Shown here: positions 1 to 13,321 of the stretch, piece after piece | Layout of the letters: the number at the start of each line of letters is the position of its first letter | How positions within the stretch are numbered: position 1 is the stretch's first letter | Assembly: GCA_007922225.1 (NCBI GenBank) | Contig: ML679959.1 | Coordinates: forward strand, 26,650,216 to 26,714,215 | DNA length: 64,000 bases | Source: Emydura subglobosa | Taxonomy: Eukaryota; Chordata; Testudines; Chelidae | Direction of reading: 5' to 3' | The notes under the pieces: generated by a model | Told to the model about the DNA's origin: nothing | Databases searched by the model: none | The model's input: only the letters and a program-made list of their open reading frames with translations | Program-made: the position numbers and the translations under genes

Positions 1-3000
1 AGAATACAAATATTTCTTCTCTCTTTTTTGATTTATATCTAACTATATGGCAGATATGTGGGGAATTGTGTGAACTATTTAAAACCAGCAGCATTAATCA
101 CTTTCATGTTTACTGGCAATGTGCAATAGTATGTTTAAACCTAAAATCCACTAAAGATACTGACTCTACTCTGAGAGAATACTTAGAAAAGTTAACACTA
201 AGAAACTTAATTGTTCCAGTAATACAGGCTCATTTTCCACATTTTACCTGTAACCACTTTACTGTTCTAGTGGTGTGCTTAAATGAAATGATGTAAACTT
301 CAAAGTGAGTGAGCAAACCATATTTCAGCATCAACTGAATGCATATGGTGGTTTTAATTTTTAAAAATGCTTAGAAATGTCAATGTGTGAACAGTTCCAT
401 TCATTGCTTTTATTAGCTGCTAAATTGTTCATCTTTTCATTAAAAGGTTAGCATGTTAGGAAACTGAAGTGTGCTTTAAAATTTAGCTTTCAAAAAACTG
501 AGTTGTCTCCATTAATAACATTTGAAACCATTAAAGCAGAAAAATTTTGTTACTGGAATCAGCAAGTACTTGTGGGAGAAGGGCTAGAACCACAAGGTTA
601 GAAGATTTGTTGTGTAAAGATCTCTCTCTTTTCTATGAAGTTTGCAGCTGGAAGATCAGCACCTGAGATTTTAGGGAGAGGGCTGGTTGAGAGTATATAG
701 TGATTGTCCTAAAAAAAAATTTCAGTGTTCCTGGTGTTGATATTTTGTGCCCCTGAAATACATCCTTTACATAAAATAAAAGGTGATGTTGATTTTCTGA
801 GCTGTTAACTATTATGTCTATCACCCAAGAAAATTGGGAATCTCAAACTCTCTAGTACCACTTATAGTTAGGTTACACTGCAAATCATTCACTTTTAATT
901 TTGACTAGACTATAGAAATATCACCAGAAGAGATCAGACCAGTTTCATGGATGGCTCACTATTTTCAAAATCTGCAAGACTGAAGGAAACTACAAAAGTT
1001 TTAGAATAATTTTAATAAAAAACATATTTAGTTAACTATAAAATAAAAGTTGTTTGGTGAATAACTTCTCCCCAACTACAATTTTAGTTGAACTGATCCA
1101 GCATGCAAGCTGAATATAAACGCAAGAAGAGCAGCTGGGAAATCAAAGTCCATGAAGTCCACTCCATCAAGTATTGTCATCAGGATAAACTGTACTTGAA
1201 AGGCTATACACACAGTAACTTGTAAAATAAAGCCTGAGCTTACACCGATATGGAAAAAAGGCATAAACTTCCATCTCAATAAAAAACCTCACATCAACAA
1301 AATTACTCGTGTAATGAAATCCCTTACAGACAACAAATTTCAATAGACTACAGAGAATGTTACAACAAAGAAAAAACTAATAATTTTCAACCCTTCTGTG
1401 AAGGAGTTTCTGAATCTCACTTACATGAATACATAATTAGTGCCTTCTAATCATAAGCATTCAAATAATCTCTCATTTGCTTAAATCAGAAGCAGCTCCT
1501 CCATACTGAATCTAGTTTTAAGGATTACCTTGCAAACTCATATTCCCTGTAAATAAAGCTTTCCTCCTCATTTTAGTAAACCAAAGTCACATATTGTCTG
1601 TAAAAACTCATCATTTCCTTGAGACAAACCAAAAAACCCAACATTGGAGCACCAAAATCAGGAATATATTATTAAACAATTGGGACATTTAAAAATCTAC
1701 ATACCTTTTAAAAAAAAAATCAACATTCCTATTACCAAAAGACAGTATTACAGAATAACACACAGTAAATTATTTACACCATTCATAATAGCAGACAAAA
1801 CAGACATTTGTGATGGGAGAAATCAATGTTTTAAAAAAAAAAAAAAAAAAAACCCCAAACTAAACCTGACCTGTTAAAAACTCTGCCTCCCTGCTCCATT
1901 ATTTTATATATTCAAGTTTTAATTTCAAACCAGATTTTATGAATATTTATACCTAAGGACAGTACAGTTACCCAACAGGTTGCTGTAATGTTCAAGGATC
2001 AAAAACTGTTCTTTGAGCACTGCAGGAAGGCTATCTCCTCTACACTTCCCCTCCCAGTCCCCAAGTTTCCAAAATATTTCAAATGACAATTGACAGAAAG
2101 AACATTCCACTAAGTACTAGAAGAGGCGGTTATCACGACAGCACAACTATTAAATATATTTTTGGAAGGCAGAGATTTATTTGTAACAAATATTTTTCTT
2201 CAAGACCTTCTGCTTACATGTCTACCAGTTTTGGTCAGGATTTTATAAAGGACAATTTGCCCCCAAATTGTAGAGAATCATGCAGGGTTTTGTTTTTTAA
2301 ACTATGAGTGATTGTATGTGCATAATGTTACAGGATACAGATTACAGAACCTATGCCCACTGTGACTTCAGTAATGGCAGGATCAGTCAACTGAAAGGGC
2401 CGGACTGGGAAGCAAACCTTAGCACAAAGTCACAAGATCAGCAAAGCATAAACAGCATAGCCAAAAATGGTTCTCAAACACTCATTTCAGAGCATTTATC
2501 TTTTAACACATGTATCTGCAAGCAAGTCAATAAGATTAAGGAAAACAGCAAGAGATGCCATGTTATTAACCTAGTGTATTGTGTAATTCTTAATACAGAG
2601 TTACAGAAATAACCACACTAAAACTGTTAATTGTCTTTCAACAAAGATTTAGGGTGACTATATCCTCATCAACTACTGTATTCAAAGGCTCTGGAGTAAT
2701 TTTTGATGGAAAAACCATCTCTTACACAAAAAGTTCATAATGTGAAAGGCTGCTACGGCTTTTGTCACCTGTTTCAAAGAAAAACAAAAATATAAACAGA
2801 AAAATGTTTCTACATTTACACTGCAGTCAGCAAATACTAAGCTTTGCAGATCTTGAAAAATTATACAAGGCTTCATTGCACCAGATGGATACCTAACAAA
2901 TAACACGAGTTCAGAAACAGGAAAGCACAGCTCCCTTATCAAGCACCAAAGGGTGTCCGTTGACAGGAATAGGTTAACTGCAAATGAAGAAAATCCATTT

Positions 3001-4490
3001 CAGTGCAATGCACATGTTCCCTCTATGCAAGGCTACCATCCATATAAGGAGGATAGAGGACTTTTGATAGGAAACCCTTTACTATGCAAAATAAACACTT
3101 TTCCCAGTTCACACCTCACCCTCATAATTGTGCTAACTTCACTTATTAAAGCCATAGAAAAGTTCTTGCCTTCTTATAGAGACCTTCAATATTTCAAACA
3201 TACCAAATTAATTGGTTGTTTTAACTACTTATTTTTTCTGGCAGGCTGAATTACATAGGAGGTTGAATGACTGCATTAAAGGCCTTTGAGATTAAAAAAA
3301 AGGTTCATCTTACGACCTAATGAAATTGTGGACAGAAAAATTAAAAGTGAATGTGTGTGTTGAATGCTCCAGTAATGTATTTTGTAATATAGCTGCACCC
3401 TACTTCATTAATCAAACTTACAATTATTTTCTGTAATGAAGTTTCAGCTCAGGAACCATGCAACTGAATATCAAGATGTGTGGTTGGTTTATTTAGAAGT
3501 AGTTAATCTTTTTCCTTTATGCAATCTCACCTGGAGCTCACTGCTTAAGGAGCGGTGAAGTAATATTCTCAGTCTCCATCCATTTCTCTCCCTGTGTAGA
3601 TGGCTGGAAGACTCAACCTATACATCAGGGCAGACCAGTGTAAGCTTTGCCTGTCTCAATGCAATTTTCCATCCTCTCTTGCTTGAAACTCAAAATCACT
3701 GCATCACCATGTCATTCACCACAACAGTCTCTGCATGAAATGAAGTTTCAATCTTAAACTGCTGTAATATTACACTATTGATCAGATAATGGACTCAGGT
3801 ACTAGACCAGCTCATTTAACATTCTTAGGACAGTCCGTCGTCGTTTATTCAGAGCAGGGTGTTAAAAACTAAATAGCTTTAAAACAAATCTGACTTGTTA
3901 GAAAGTCCACAAAAACCCATCATTCTACAAAGAGTTGATAATTTTCTGGCAGTACCTTAGCTGCACCTACAGATCAACATGTTCATATACATACAGAACA
4001 CTAACGTGCATTTTAAACTCAACAACCACCCAGAAGCAGTGGCTTGTGACACAAACCACTGGTAAGTGAGATCAATTAGTTTATGAAAAACCTCAAAAGA
4101 GCTTCATTAACATCCATTCACTGCGTTCAGCAGAGTAAATATTTATGAGATCTTCACTGGGGATGACACAGCTCTCAAATACCAACCCTTTGGAAGGTGA
4201 AAATAATACAAAGTAAATCTCACCATCCCAAACAGAAAGCAGCTGATGGATTATTTTACTTGTTACACAGATAGCATTAAAGACAGGTTAGCCCCAGTCA
4301 AAAACATGACTTAAGCCTGCATTTAGAAGCCTGAGCAACTGCTCTTGAAAATGATGTGAAGGGGAAGCTGTCAATTTCTTTTGAATAAAAGTAAGTATCC
4401 ACTCGCTGATGGCAGAGTCCTGCTTACTCATCACTGATGTGATACAATGACACAGCAAACCCTTTAATTATAAAACTATATGCACTAGAC

Positions 4491-4672
4491 CAGTGGTTCT
4501 TAACCTTTCCAAACTACTGTACCCCTGAAGCCTGAGTCCCACCCCCACGGGGCTGAGGCATGTAACTTAGTTTCATGGCGCCCCTGTGGCTCCAGGCAAT
4601 TGCCTTTCTTGCCACCCCCAATACCAGCTCTGCACTTGCGACCCCTCTAAACCCCCAAGTTAAGAAACACTG
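4491..4672. mobile_element. Non-autonomous hAT transposon (MITE) with 8-bp target duplication
   Basis: A 182-bp element begins CAGTGGTTCTTAACC and ends with the imperfect inverse GTTAAGAAACACTG. It is flanked on both sides by the same 8 bases, CACTAGAC (4483-4490 and 4673-4680). An 8-bp duplication with CAG...CTG ends is diagnostic of the hAT superfamily. It has no coding capacity. Confidence 0.88.
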
Positions 4673-4834
4673 CACTAGACTGTTCAAGACATCCCCAAAT
4701 CTTGGGATTCAAGCCGTGGCTCTGAATCATTATGCTAGACAAGCCACTGCTTACTTTCTCCTTTGTTTAATAAACCTCTAATCCAGTGGGCTTTATGGAG
4801 ACGGTACACGTGAAATACAATCAACGTGGTTTGT

Positions 4835-4965
4835 TATTAATCATATTTATTACAGCAGTATCTAAGGACAACCAAGATCAGAGCACCCTATTGGGCTAGG
4901 CACTGTATAAAGTTGTATACAGTCTCTGCCATGAAGAGCTCACAACTTAACTACTCAAGACAAAG
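4835..4965 (-). repeat. L3/CR1-like LINE 3' tail fragment
   Basis: Read on the minus strand this matches the common tail containing 'GAGCTCTT..GGCAGAGACTGT' followed by 'CAGTGCCTAGCCCAAT', a signature of L3-type LINE 3' ends in amniotes. Identification rests on remembered consensus, so the subfamily is uncertain. Confidence 0.5.
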
Positions 4966-5244
4966 AAAAAGGGAAAGGGATATAACATCACGCTGATGTC
5001 TTGTATGGCAGCAAGCATTAGCTCTATCATTTTCCAAAGGAGAATGGGGGGCTGGGGACATGACGGATTAGCTAAAGAGAAAAACAAAGGAAGGAAGGAA
5101 GGAATGGAGAGAAAAGTATGAGAACAGGTATGGTTCCAAAGAGTTTATTAAGACCCTTCCATGAAAAGTATGAAGGACGAAATGTACACTGAGCACTCAC
5201 AGGACATTGGAAACAAATCTAATCACTTTCCTGTTCTCTTTCAG

Positions 5245-5445
5245 ATAACGCCTGGCCTCTTCCACCTGACTTGTGCCCTGTCTGGTTATTTCTTGACGTC
5301 CTCTTTTCCACAGCATCCATCATGCATCTCTGCGCCATTTCCCTGGATCGTTATATTGCCATAAAAAAGCCAATCCAGGCCAGTCAGTACAACTCACGGG
5401 CAACAGCTCTCATCAAAATAACTGTAGTGTGGCTCATTTCAATAG
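5245..5445 (+). CDS. HTR2B: HTR2B exon with TM3 and start of TM4
   Basis: The exon is 201 bp, equal to 67 codons, with acceptor TTTCAG before it and donor GTATGT after it. It reads [17 protein letters not shown], continues through the DRY motif and ends WLISIG. Both ends split a codon after the first base, the usual arrangement for this internal exon of 5-HT2 receptors. The conserved TM3 aspartate and the ICL2 sequence after DRY (IAIKKPIQ) are intact. Confidence 0.95.
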
Positions 5446-8425
5446 GTATGTGGGACTTCTGAGATTGGGAAAGGATTCCAAGTCATTAGTTCAAAATTGG
5501 GGCAAGGCTGCAAATGGCAAAGTACTAGTGGACGGCAGCCTATATCAACTGAGCTGATCTCAGTCCATTTCCTAGTGAGCAGGTGGCTACGTCACAAAAT
5601 CCATTTAACAGGTAGTAGCTGGCAGACTTATTGGGTTAAGGACTGAAAGGGAATGAAGTTCAAACTTTTTTTCCCACCCATAGAAGGATGCGACACACTA
5701 AGGGATGAGGCAGCTTGTGTTGCAACTGCTGATGCTGTATCTTTCCTAGGGATGCGAGACTTTAGGTTCCAGCACCGTCAGACAGACACCTATCAGTAAC
5801 AGATTTAATTTTAAACCTTGAAACAGCTGCTGTTGAAATTGCTGCCTCACTTAAAACTACCCAGGGAGAAAAAGCTGGACAATAGGATTGAGAATTTTGT
5901 TTTAATGCTGTACAGAAAGCAGGATAACTATGTAAAAATTTCATCTTTCATTCACTGATTCAAATAAGTGAGCTGCCAGTAACATTCATTTCAGAAATTG
6001 AGGTGTGCTGCCAAGATAAAAAAAAGGCAAAGTTTAAGTGTTTTAATTTAAAAAAAAAAAATGTATAAGTGAGGGGCAAATGTAATGGTTTATATTACAC
6101 TTCTGAGTGTTTTCTGAACTCTTTGCATATGGCATGTTGCCCATCTTTAATCAGTTTGGGCATAAAATGTAAACATCAGACCATATCAGATTCAGAGATC
6201 AGAGGAGCAAAAGCATTTAGTCCAAATGACTTGTTTGCAATGACAGTAAGATACGGAAGCAGGCAGTGCTAGAAAAGCAAATAATGCCGTACAGAACAAG
6301 CAAGACCATGCCAAGAGCAGGAACAGTTTTTTTTCTGGTTAACTTAGGCTATTAAAGCAGCATAGGTGAAAAGATTTGATAACTGTGCTCTTGACCTATA
6401 TATGCACTCCTAACAGGAACTCCCAATATGAAAACATTTAGAGGAGTACTTTGATGACTGGAGAAAAGATCTCTCTCTCTTTTAACTTGAGAAAGGGAAC
6501 TGCAGTGGAGGCAAGATACTTAGAAGTTGACCTTTTAATACCTGATTTACTCTTCATAAACACTGAACTTTTTCATTTCTTCTTATCATAAAAAGTACCA
6601 TGGTTTCTTGACTCAAAGGTTAATTTGATTCAGTCTCTGTTTTAAAATATTTGCTGTTTCCGAAGGTGTGTCTGTTGTTAAGGGAGGGATCAAGTGACTG
6701 AAGGCTAGGCCATTTCATTGCTTGCTGCTTTCGACAGACACCACTAAAAGGGCTGGAGAATGCAGGAATACAGTAAATCCCTAAGATTTCACTGAAAGAT
6801 GTTGGAGAAAGTAGCATAAACAACCTTCATCAGACAGACAAGAACCTGTATTTGTCATTAGATAGACCTTTACCAACAGAAACGCTGTCTGTAATTTCAG
6901 TTAGAGAAAGTTCATTTACGACAAACCCTATGAGGTTTTTTTTTTTTTAATTAAAAAAAAAAAAGTAAAAAAACAACAAAGCTTCATTTAAAGATTCTAA
7001 ATAGCTAGGAGACTTTAAACAACAAATCTCTAATGAGCACACACGGCATCTCTTTAACCAGTTGTATATTCAAGAGAGTCAACTCGGGTGAAAGGCTGCT
7101 CGTTGACTGAGTCTGATCACTCGATGTTCTTTAAGATTAAATAGAGACAAATTTTGTGTATTTTCCTGATCAGGTCTTCAGAAACCCCAAAAATTGCATT
7201 CAGGAAAGGTAGGAAATAGTAAGAAAAATGTTACTTCACTATTGCAACTGTTCCAGAGTTTAATTTAATATTAAGGTCTATCCTACTTCCTATACTGTTT
7301 ATAGAGTTGGGGTCACCCTTAGTTAAAGAGGGCAAGCTTTTAATATTGAGCTTGCTGAATTAAAGCTCTGTTTACCCAAATCTCAAGCTAATTCTCTTAA
7401 CTACAGATACTGCTCTGCTCACTTGTTTACTGTAGTTCTCAGAAATCACGCTCCCTTACGCACTCTGAAGCTGCAAAACCAAGGGAGAGTTTGCAGATGA
7501 TACCAAGCTGAATTATTTCTGTTTTTCTTCACTAGGCATTGCCATTCCAGTCCCGATCAGAGGTATAGAGGATGGAGACGGCAACTCCACAAACATCACA
7601 TGTGTCCTGACACCCGAACGTTTCGGTGACTTCATCCTATACGGGTCACTAGCTGCTTTCTTTGTTCCGCTTGCAATTATGATAGTCACTTACTTTCTGA
7701 CCATACAAGTGCTACGTAAGAAGGCCTACTTGATCAACAGGCCACCTCAGCGCCTAACCTGGTCTACTGTGTCTACCGTATTCCAAAGGGATGCAACATC
7801 TGGCTCATCGCCTGAAAAGGTGGCCATGTTAGATGGCTCCAGAAAGGACAAAGTTTCACCCAACACAAATGAAGAGATGTTCATACGCAGAATGTCCACT
7901 GCTGGAAAGAGGTCCGTGCAGACCATCACCAATGAACAAAGGGCCTCAAAAGTCCTGGGGATTGTATTTTTTCTTTTCTTATTGATGTGGTGCCCGTTCT
8001 TTATAACAAACATAACTTCGGTTCTGTGTGAATCCTGTAGCCAGGAAGTTATTCAAAGGCTCATGGAGATATTTGTTTGGATAGGATATGTATCCTCAGG
8101 GGTGAACCCTCTGGTCTACACACTCTTCAACAAGACATTCCGGGAGGCATTTGGCAGGTACATCACCTGCAATTATCGGACCACAAAGTCAGTGAAGGCT
8201 CTTCGGAAATGCTCCAGCAGGATCTCTTTCAGAAATTCAATGACAGAAAACTCCAAACTCTTTATGATGCATGGGATGCGAAATGGGATTAATCCTGTTA
8301 TGTACCAGAGCCCAATGAGGCTTCATAGCTCACCCATCCAGTCATCGTCAGCCATTCTACTGGACACATTGCTGCTCACAGAGAATGAAGTTGAAAAAAC
8401 AGAAGAACGAGTGAGCTATGTATAA
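5245..8425 (+). CDS. HTR2B: 5-hydroxytryptamine receptor 2B, last two coding exons (partial gene)
   Basis: Gq-coupled serotonin GPCR of the plasma membrane. The two exons join in phase (a codon split 1/2) and encode about 362 residues, from just before TM3 to the C-terminus; the human receptor has 481 residues. Visible features are the TM3 cysteine (LCP), the amine-binding aspartate in FLDVLF, the DRY motif (LDRY), an ECL2 cysteine in NITC beside two N-glycosylation sequons, the TM6 motif WCPFF, the TM7 motif NPLVY and the C-terminal PDZ ligand VSYV. Identity with the human protein is high throughout. The exon carrying the N-terminus, TM1 and TM2 is not in the window; no plus-strand frame between 1 and 5244 shows it, so the gene begins further left. 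The gene lies antisense inside a PSMD1 intron, as in human. No frameshift or internal stop is seen. The identification is secure; only the gene's extent is incomplete. Confidence 0.96.
5446..7535. other. HTR2B last intron
   Basis: A 2090-bp intron between the two HTR2B exons present, with canonical GT and AG ends. It holds A/T tracts at about 6049-6061 and 6936-6971. I recognise no transposon or gene in it. Confidence 0.75.
7536..8425 (+). CDS. HTR2B: HTR2B terminal coding exon, TM4 end to C-tail
   Basis: The acceptor is TTCACTAG and the coding part is 890 bp, ending in TAA at 8423-8425. It covers ECL2, TM5, the long third intracellular loop ([23 protein letters not shown]), TM6, TM7 and the cytoplasmic tail. 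ECL2 reads [14 protein letters not shown] and is more acidic and glycosylatable than the human loop. The tail ends VSYV, a class I PDZ ligand identical to human. The open frame used here extends upstream of the internal ATG at 7679, so that ATG is not the start of the protein. Confidence 0.96.
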
Positions 8426-8706
8426 TGGAATGAAAACCATGCCCACAACTAATTATATTACTAAGTATTGTAGGTAAATATGCTATATGAGGATATAAAT
8501 ACTCTTCTGTTATTTATAACAAGCAAAATCTTACTGAACTTATATTATATTAATTCATCTCCTCTAAGACTATGGCTCCTTTATCCAGATTCTCTGCTAC
8601 TTTACCAGTTTAAACCAATATCCCACTGAAGAGATAGCAATTTCATTCAGTTATAAACAGTGAATATCAGAGCATTGTAGTTTAGAAACAGTGGGAAATA
8701 AATAAA
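8426..8706 (+). other. HTR2B: HTR2B 3' untranslated region with polyadenylation signals
   Basis: AT-rich sequence follows the stop codon. Two overlapping AATAAA hexamers occur at 8697-8702 and 8701-8706, about 275 bases after the stop, and are the first strong poly(A) signals. Another A-rich AATAAA lies near 9046. Which one is used cannot be told from sequence alone. Confidence 0.55.
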
Positions 8707-9150
8707 AGAAGCTGAGGCAACTCTTGAGTGTGTGACTTTAGTTTTCCACTATCCCCAGCCTTTTCAAAGTACATTTCTATGAAGAGTTTTATATACAAAC
8801 ACCACTTTAATGGTCTCCTTGATCTTATGCCTAAAGCAGACAGGACTCAAATAGGCTGGTATTCTGCCTAATATAGAAGGGATGAAACTAACAAGTGCGC
8901 ACACGCTTGTTGAAATGCCAGAGTTTTGATTGAAACGTGTAAAGTATACAGAACATATGACCAGGGATCCTAGAAATCAGTTTGCCACAGAAAAACATGG
9001 AATTTGCATTTTTAAAGAGAACCTTTAGTTTTTAAATTTTGTGAAAAAATAAAAACATTAACTAAATTTTACTGAAAGCACCAGTGTCACTTATTCAATG
9101 CACCCAACCTCCCCCTCTTGTGGTTGCTTTTTGAAAGTGCTTTAAATTTA

Positions 9151-9381
9151 CAGTGGAACCCCGTTTACCTGATCTAATTGGGACTGGGGCCAGATTAGAT
9201 TGCCAATTCTCCTGGTTATCCGAATTTTTGGTTAAGAGCTTTCTATCCCTTATTTTAAGATGCGGGTGAGGGCAGACAGCCCCCGCTGCCGGAGCCCCTG
9301 CTGCTGTCAGCCATGTGCAGCTGGTGATTCAGTTAATGCGGAGAGCCGGATTATGAAGGCTTGGATAAGCAGGTTCTACTG
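9151..9381. mobile_element. Tigger/pogo-type Tc1-mariner MITE
   Basis: The 231-bp element begins CAGTGGAACCCCGTTTA. Its end read in reverse is CAGTAGAACCTGCTTATCC, an imperfect terminal inverted repeat of the pogo/Tigger type. It is flanked by TA dinucleotides (9149-9150 and 9382-9383), the mariner target site. No transposase frame is retained. Confidence 0.8.
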
Positions 9382-12300
9382 TATTATCAGCAAAACACTG
9401 TGTTCAGCTGATATCTATATATATCGTGGCTAGGGAAACTAAAGTTCAGTGTTTCATTTTAATCACAGAAAATCTTTTTAATTGGAGAATTTTGGGGGTT
9501 TTTATCATGGAAAACTAGGATCCCTGCATATGACTTTACAATAGCACACAAGGGATCAGCACGGCTTCTTACTGAGATACTCCTCTGCTGATTCTGTGTG
9601 TCCAACTATGAGGTGACACTGTGACACTGTTCTAGCAGCAGTAACCCATGTGTTCTCCTCACTTCTATCGTGCTGGGGAGGAAAGGTACCATAGGAATAT
9701 CCACTGATATCAGAGACAAATTTATCTCTGCCCATTGTATAACGAGATGGAAATTCCACACACTGAAATCACACCCGTGTTTTTTCCTGCATAGGGGAAA
9801 ATCTCTTGCCTTATGGAATTATTTTTGCTCTCACACCTGGGTATGTTATTTTCAGGTTACTCATGAATACTGAGCTGTTATCAGTTTATTTTATCTGAAG
9901 AAAAGCTGAGTTTTTTTTTTTTTTTTTTAAAAGGATGACATTTCACTTTTTTACTTTATCTCAACAAAGGGGGAAGGGTCAAGAATCTGAGAATGTTTCA
10001 ACATTACCTTAGTTATAATTGATTTAATAAGTCAAATTATCTTTTTGGCTCACTGTTCATGAATTAATTCCCCCCTCGCTGACCCAGTATTAACAGCCAC
10101 CAAATAAAAAGGTAGAAAAGCCTTTTGGCAAACCATTCCAATAGTTATTTGGTAGGAAAAATAACAGTGATGTTGGGAGAATTTTTACCTACAAAGGGAT
10201 GTGTGCGGATAGGGAACCTTTTAAACCCTATGCGTGAAATCCTAGCCTCCATGAAGTAGATGGAGTTCTGCCCGAGGCTTCTTGAGGGCTAAGATTTCAG
10301 TCTGAATACACAAGATGTACCAAACTGACTCTAGATTTTCGCTAAAATTTGCCCATCAGAAATGTAATCGCCTTAACTGGTGTCAGATGGCCTTAATAAC
10401 AAGCTGATGGAGAAAGGAATCATTGAAATCAACTGATCAGTACTGGATCAGGCAGAGATCCTTTCAGTGGGTGGAGAAGAGGGGTGAAATCCAGAAGATT
10501 CAGCACAAACCTTGCCATCTATCCTGAACATTCATGCTTTCCCATTCTAACAGAATGCTTAAGGTATCTGCAGAATTTTAGACATATAATGCAGGCTTAT
10601 TTGTAATGCCCATATTCATGTTTTATGTAAATATTTGTGTTATGGTATTGCCATAAAAACAAACAAGACCTACAAACGAACAATGGGGTTTCAGCATTTT
10701 GGTGGTTTCAGCCTTTCACCTCCTCAGATAAAGTTTGTGAAATTGCGGTGCACAAAGCAAGGACCTTTTAAAATGATTGATACCAAGAGAGCAGATAGTT
10801 TGGTTACCAAGTTAGTATGAAGAGTAACTAGTAATGCTGATAGCTTTGTTCCTGACCAGTTAAAGCTCTTCAGGGTTTTTTTGTTTGTGTTTTTTTTTTT
10901 TTTGTTTTATTTTTAAGAGCAAGGGAAAGAGGCAGTCTTAAAATTAAGATCCAAGAGATATAGGGAACTATAAAACCTAAAACTAGTAAAGTGGTTTTTA
11001 CTCTTTTCTCTCTAACCACAGCCTATTCCTTCATTTTGATGCAATTATTGACTCAGACTTCAAGCTACACGAGCATGCCTTAATGACGATAATGCACCCA
11101 CAAGCATATTTAAATATTTATTAATTACCAGGGAAATAAATCAGGGTGAAACTCAAAGCACTTAGACCTTTAAGGCCTTAATTTATCAAAAGGAGAGAAT
11201 AATATTGCGACTTTGAATTTATACAGCAACTCGTTAGAGGATGACAAAACCCTTCAAAATAGGGATGTCATTTTTGTACAAACAGGAAATTTGGGACAGA
11301 GAACACAGAGTGAGTGAGTGGCAGAGTATGAAAGAAAACCCTAAACCTTCCTGAATTCCAGCATCCTGCTCTAATGTCCGAGCATTGCCTACAAAAGGGA
11401 AGTTAGCAATGGTGGGAATGCCAGTTCAGCTCCTGCAGAGTGAGTAATGTTGGAAGCGCAAATGGAATTGGACAACTTGGCGTTTCAGGACTCATTCCTG
11501 CACCCTTTCAAGCCAGTGATCAGGTTCAGATGACATGGCGTTTAAAATGGTGTCAGTGGCTCCGAAAGCCGGCGCCAATGATGGACCTACCGGGACATTT
11601 CCACATCGCCTAGACCTGTACATAAATGCACCTCGACTCAATTAGAAAAAAAAACACGGATTCTTAATGAGAATGAAAGAATCTGAAATAATTTACATCT
11701 AACAACTTTCTGCAGTTTTTACAACACAGTCACACATGACACAAATCTACAAGTACGTTCTGCTAAAGAAAGGGAGTCCCTCACCTCCCTCAAAGAGCTG
11801 TAAAAACTAACGCAATGGCTACTGCCTAGCTGGGGGCTCAAAAACTTCTGACGGCTCCAAATGATTCCACTGTTTCTTCTTGGGAAGGAAATCATCTTCC
11901 CCAAAGGTATCTTAATTCTTACATTCTGCAGCCCCTCCATCATCTTTTCACAGTTTTCATTTATAATCTGTCTCAACTCCAGCTCAAAGCTTTTTTCTTT
12001 CTTTAAGCTTTTAAAGCTCCTTTTGTAAGCTACTAAAGCCTATGTAAAATTATTTGGCTAGCCACAGAATGGAAAGCACTAAAGATAACATGTCCTTTCA
12101 CATACATTTTATATAAAAGAGAACCTGAAATAACTGACAGAGAATTCCAGGAAAGTGTATTAAAAATGTGCTTCAGTGGTACTTATGTTACATTTTTCCT
12201 CCCTCCACCCATTAGGCAGGCTTTTTTTTTTAATAAATAAAAATAAATAAAAAAAATCAAACATTGGAATCCCTTTCTAACTACTCAAAATTTCTGCTAG

Positions 12301-12629
12301 AGATGTCGGTCATCATAAAGCCCAGTAGTAATGGTTGTCATAGCTGTGAATGGCAGCCAAACTTTAAGGGAGAAAAACTGATAATCAATAGCCTCAATTC
12401 AATCTGCATTATTTTTAAACTAAATTTTTCTTCTAAAAATATTTGGAAGGTTAAAAAAAAAAAAAAAATCAGCCAATTTCATGTCTACACCCAAAAGCTT
12501 CTGATGGAAAATACTGCACACTATCACCCAGCTTATAAGGAGGATGCTCTGAAACCACCGTGGGGCAGAAATGTGATCCAATTCACATTTGCGGTGTTGT
12601 GGTAGTTATGTTGGCCCCCAGGATATTAG

Positions 12630-12735
12630 ACACACAAGGTGCGTGAGGTAATGTCTTTTATTGCACAACTTCCACCGGTGAAAAAGACAGCTTTCGAGTT
12701 ACACAGAGCTCCTCTTTGGTCAAATTCATAGGTGG
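12630..12735. repeat. Abundant sauropsid interspersed repeat, class uncertain
   Basis: The sequence with 'GTGAGGTAATGTCTTTTATTGCACAACTT' character, followed by a 'CTTTCGAGTTACACAGAGCTC' type segment, matches a very common reptile repeat tail that I know by sight but cannot assign safely to a LINE or Penelope family. Confidence 0.45.
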
Positions 12736-13148
12736 TCTGATCACAGAAGGCAAGCAGATATGCTAGAACAATTTGCAATCAAAGAAATATCAACCTTTGC
12801 GAGGGGGGGACATTTAAGAGGACAAACTAATCCAGCAAACAGTTCACTCTGGAACCACTGTCTAGCATTGTAATAGTGACAAGAGGCACCCAAGCTAACT
12901 TTTTGAGGAGCAAAGCAGGGATTCGTACAAATCAGCAAGTCATAAAAAACAGTCCTATGGCAGACAACTGCATCCATCCCTCATGCTGAAAGTGCGTGTC
13001 AGATGAAATTCTTCACCCTTCTTCAGGAACAACTGTTCTAGATTTAAAAAAACAAAACAAACCACAGTCCTCTAATGTGCTTCTGATGAAAGCTATTGGA
13101 TGGCTAAGCAAAGTAAGTGGTTTTATTTATTCATGTATACCCTAATCC

Positions 13149-13171
13149 GGGGGGGGGGGGGGGGGAGGGGG
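13149..13171 (+). repeat. Poly-G tract
   Basis: Seventeen uninterrupted G residues (13149-13165) are followed by A and GGGGG. It is a slippage-prone mononucleotide tract whose length is likely variable and prone to sequencing error. Confidence 0.9.
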
Positions 13172-13321
13172 AGTAATTTTGGCAAAGAGACATTACAGCA
13201 AAAGCACAGGCCGCAGTAACAGAAATTTCTCCTCTCATTCTACCAACCACCTCAACTGTGGCCTAGATGTAATACCCTGAAGATAGGAAGGTCCCAGAAC
13301 TTGGGCTGCAGCCTTACCCCG

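Larger units (their letters stand above)
1..5244. other. Shared intron of HTR2B (plus) and PSMD1 (minus)
   Basis: No exon of either gene was found here. The stretch is AT-rich, with A/T homopolymers (for example around 1834-1851), a clean hAT MITE at 4491-4672 and an L3-like LINE tail at 4835-4965. Short open frames such as those at 1076-1279 and 2953-3249 lack family resemblance and convincing splice context. Confidence 0.7.

Noticed and set aside
1076..1279. Minus-strand hydrophobic 67-codon frame
   Set aside because: Checked as a possible missing PSMD1 exon; the translation matches nothing in the RPN2 C-terminal region.
7747..8013. Minus-strand 88-codon frame
   Set aside because: Antisense shadow of the HTR2B last exon.
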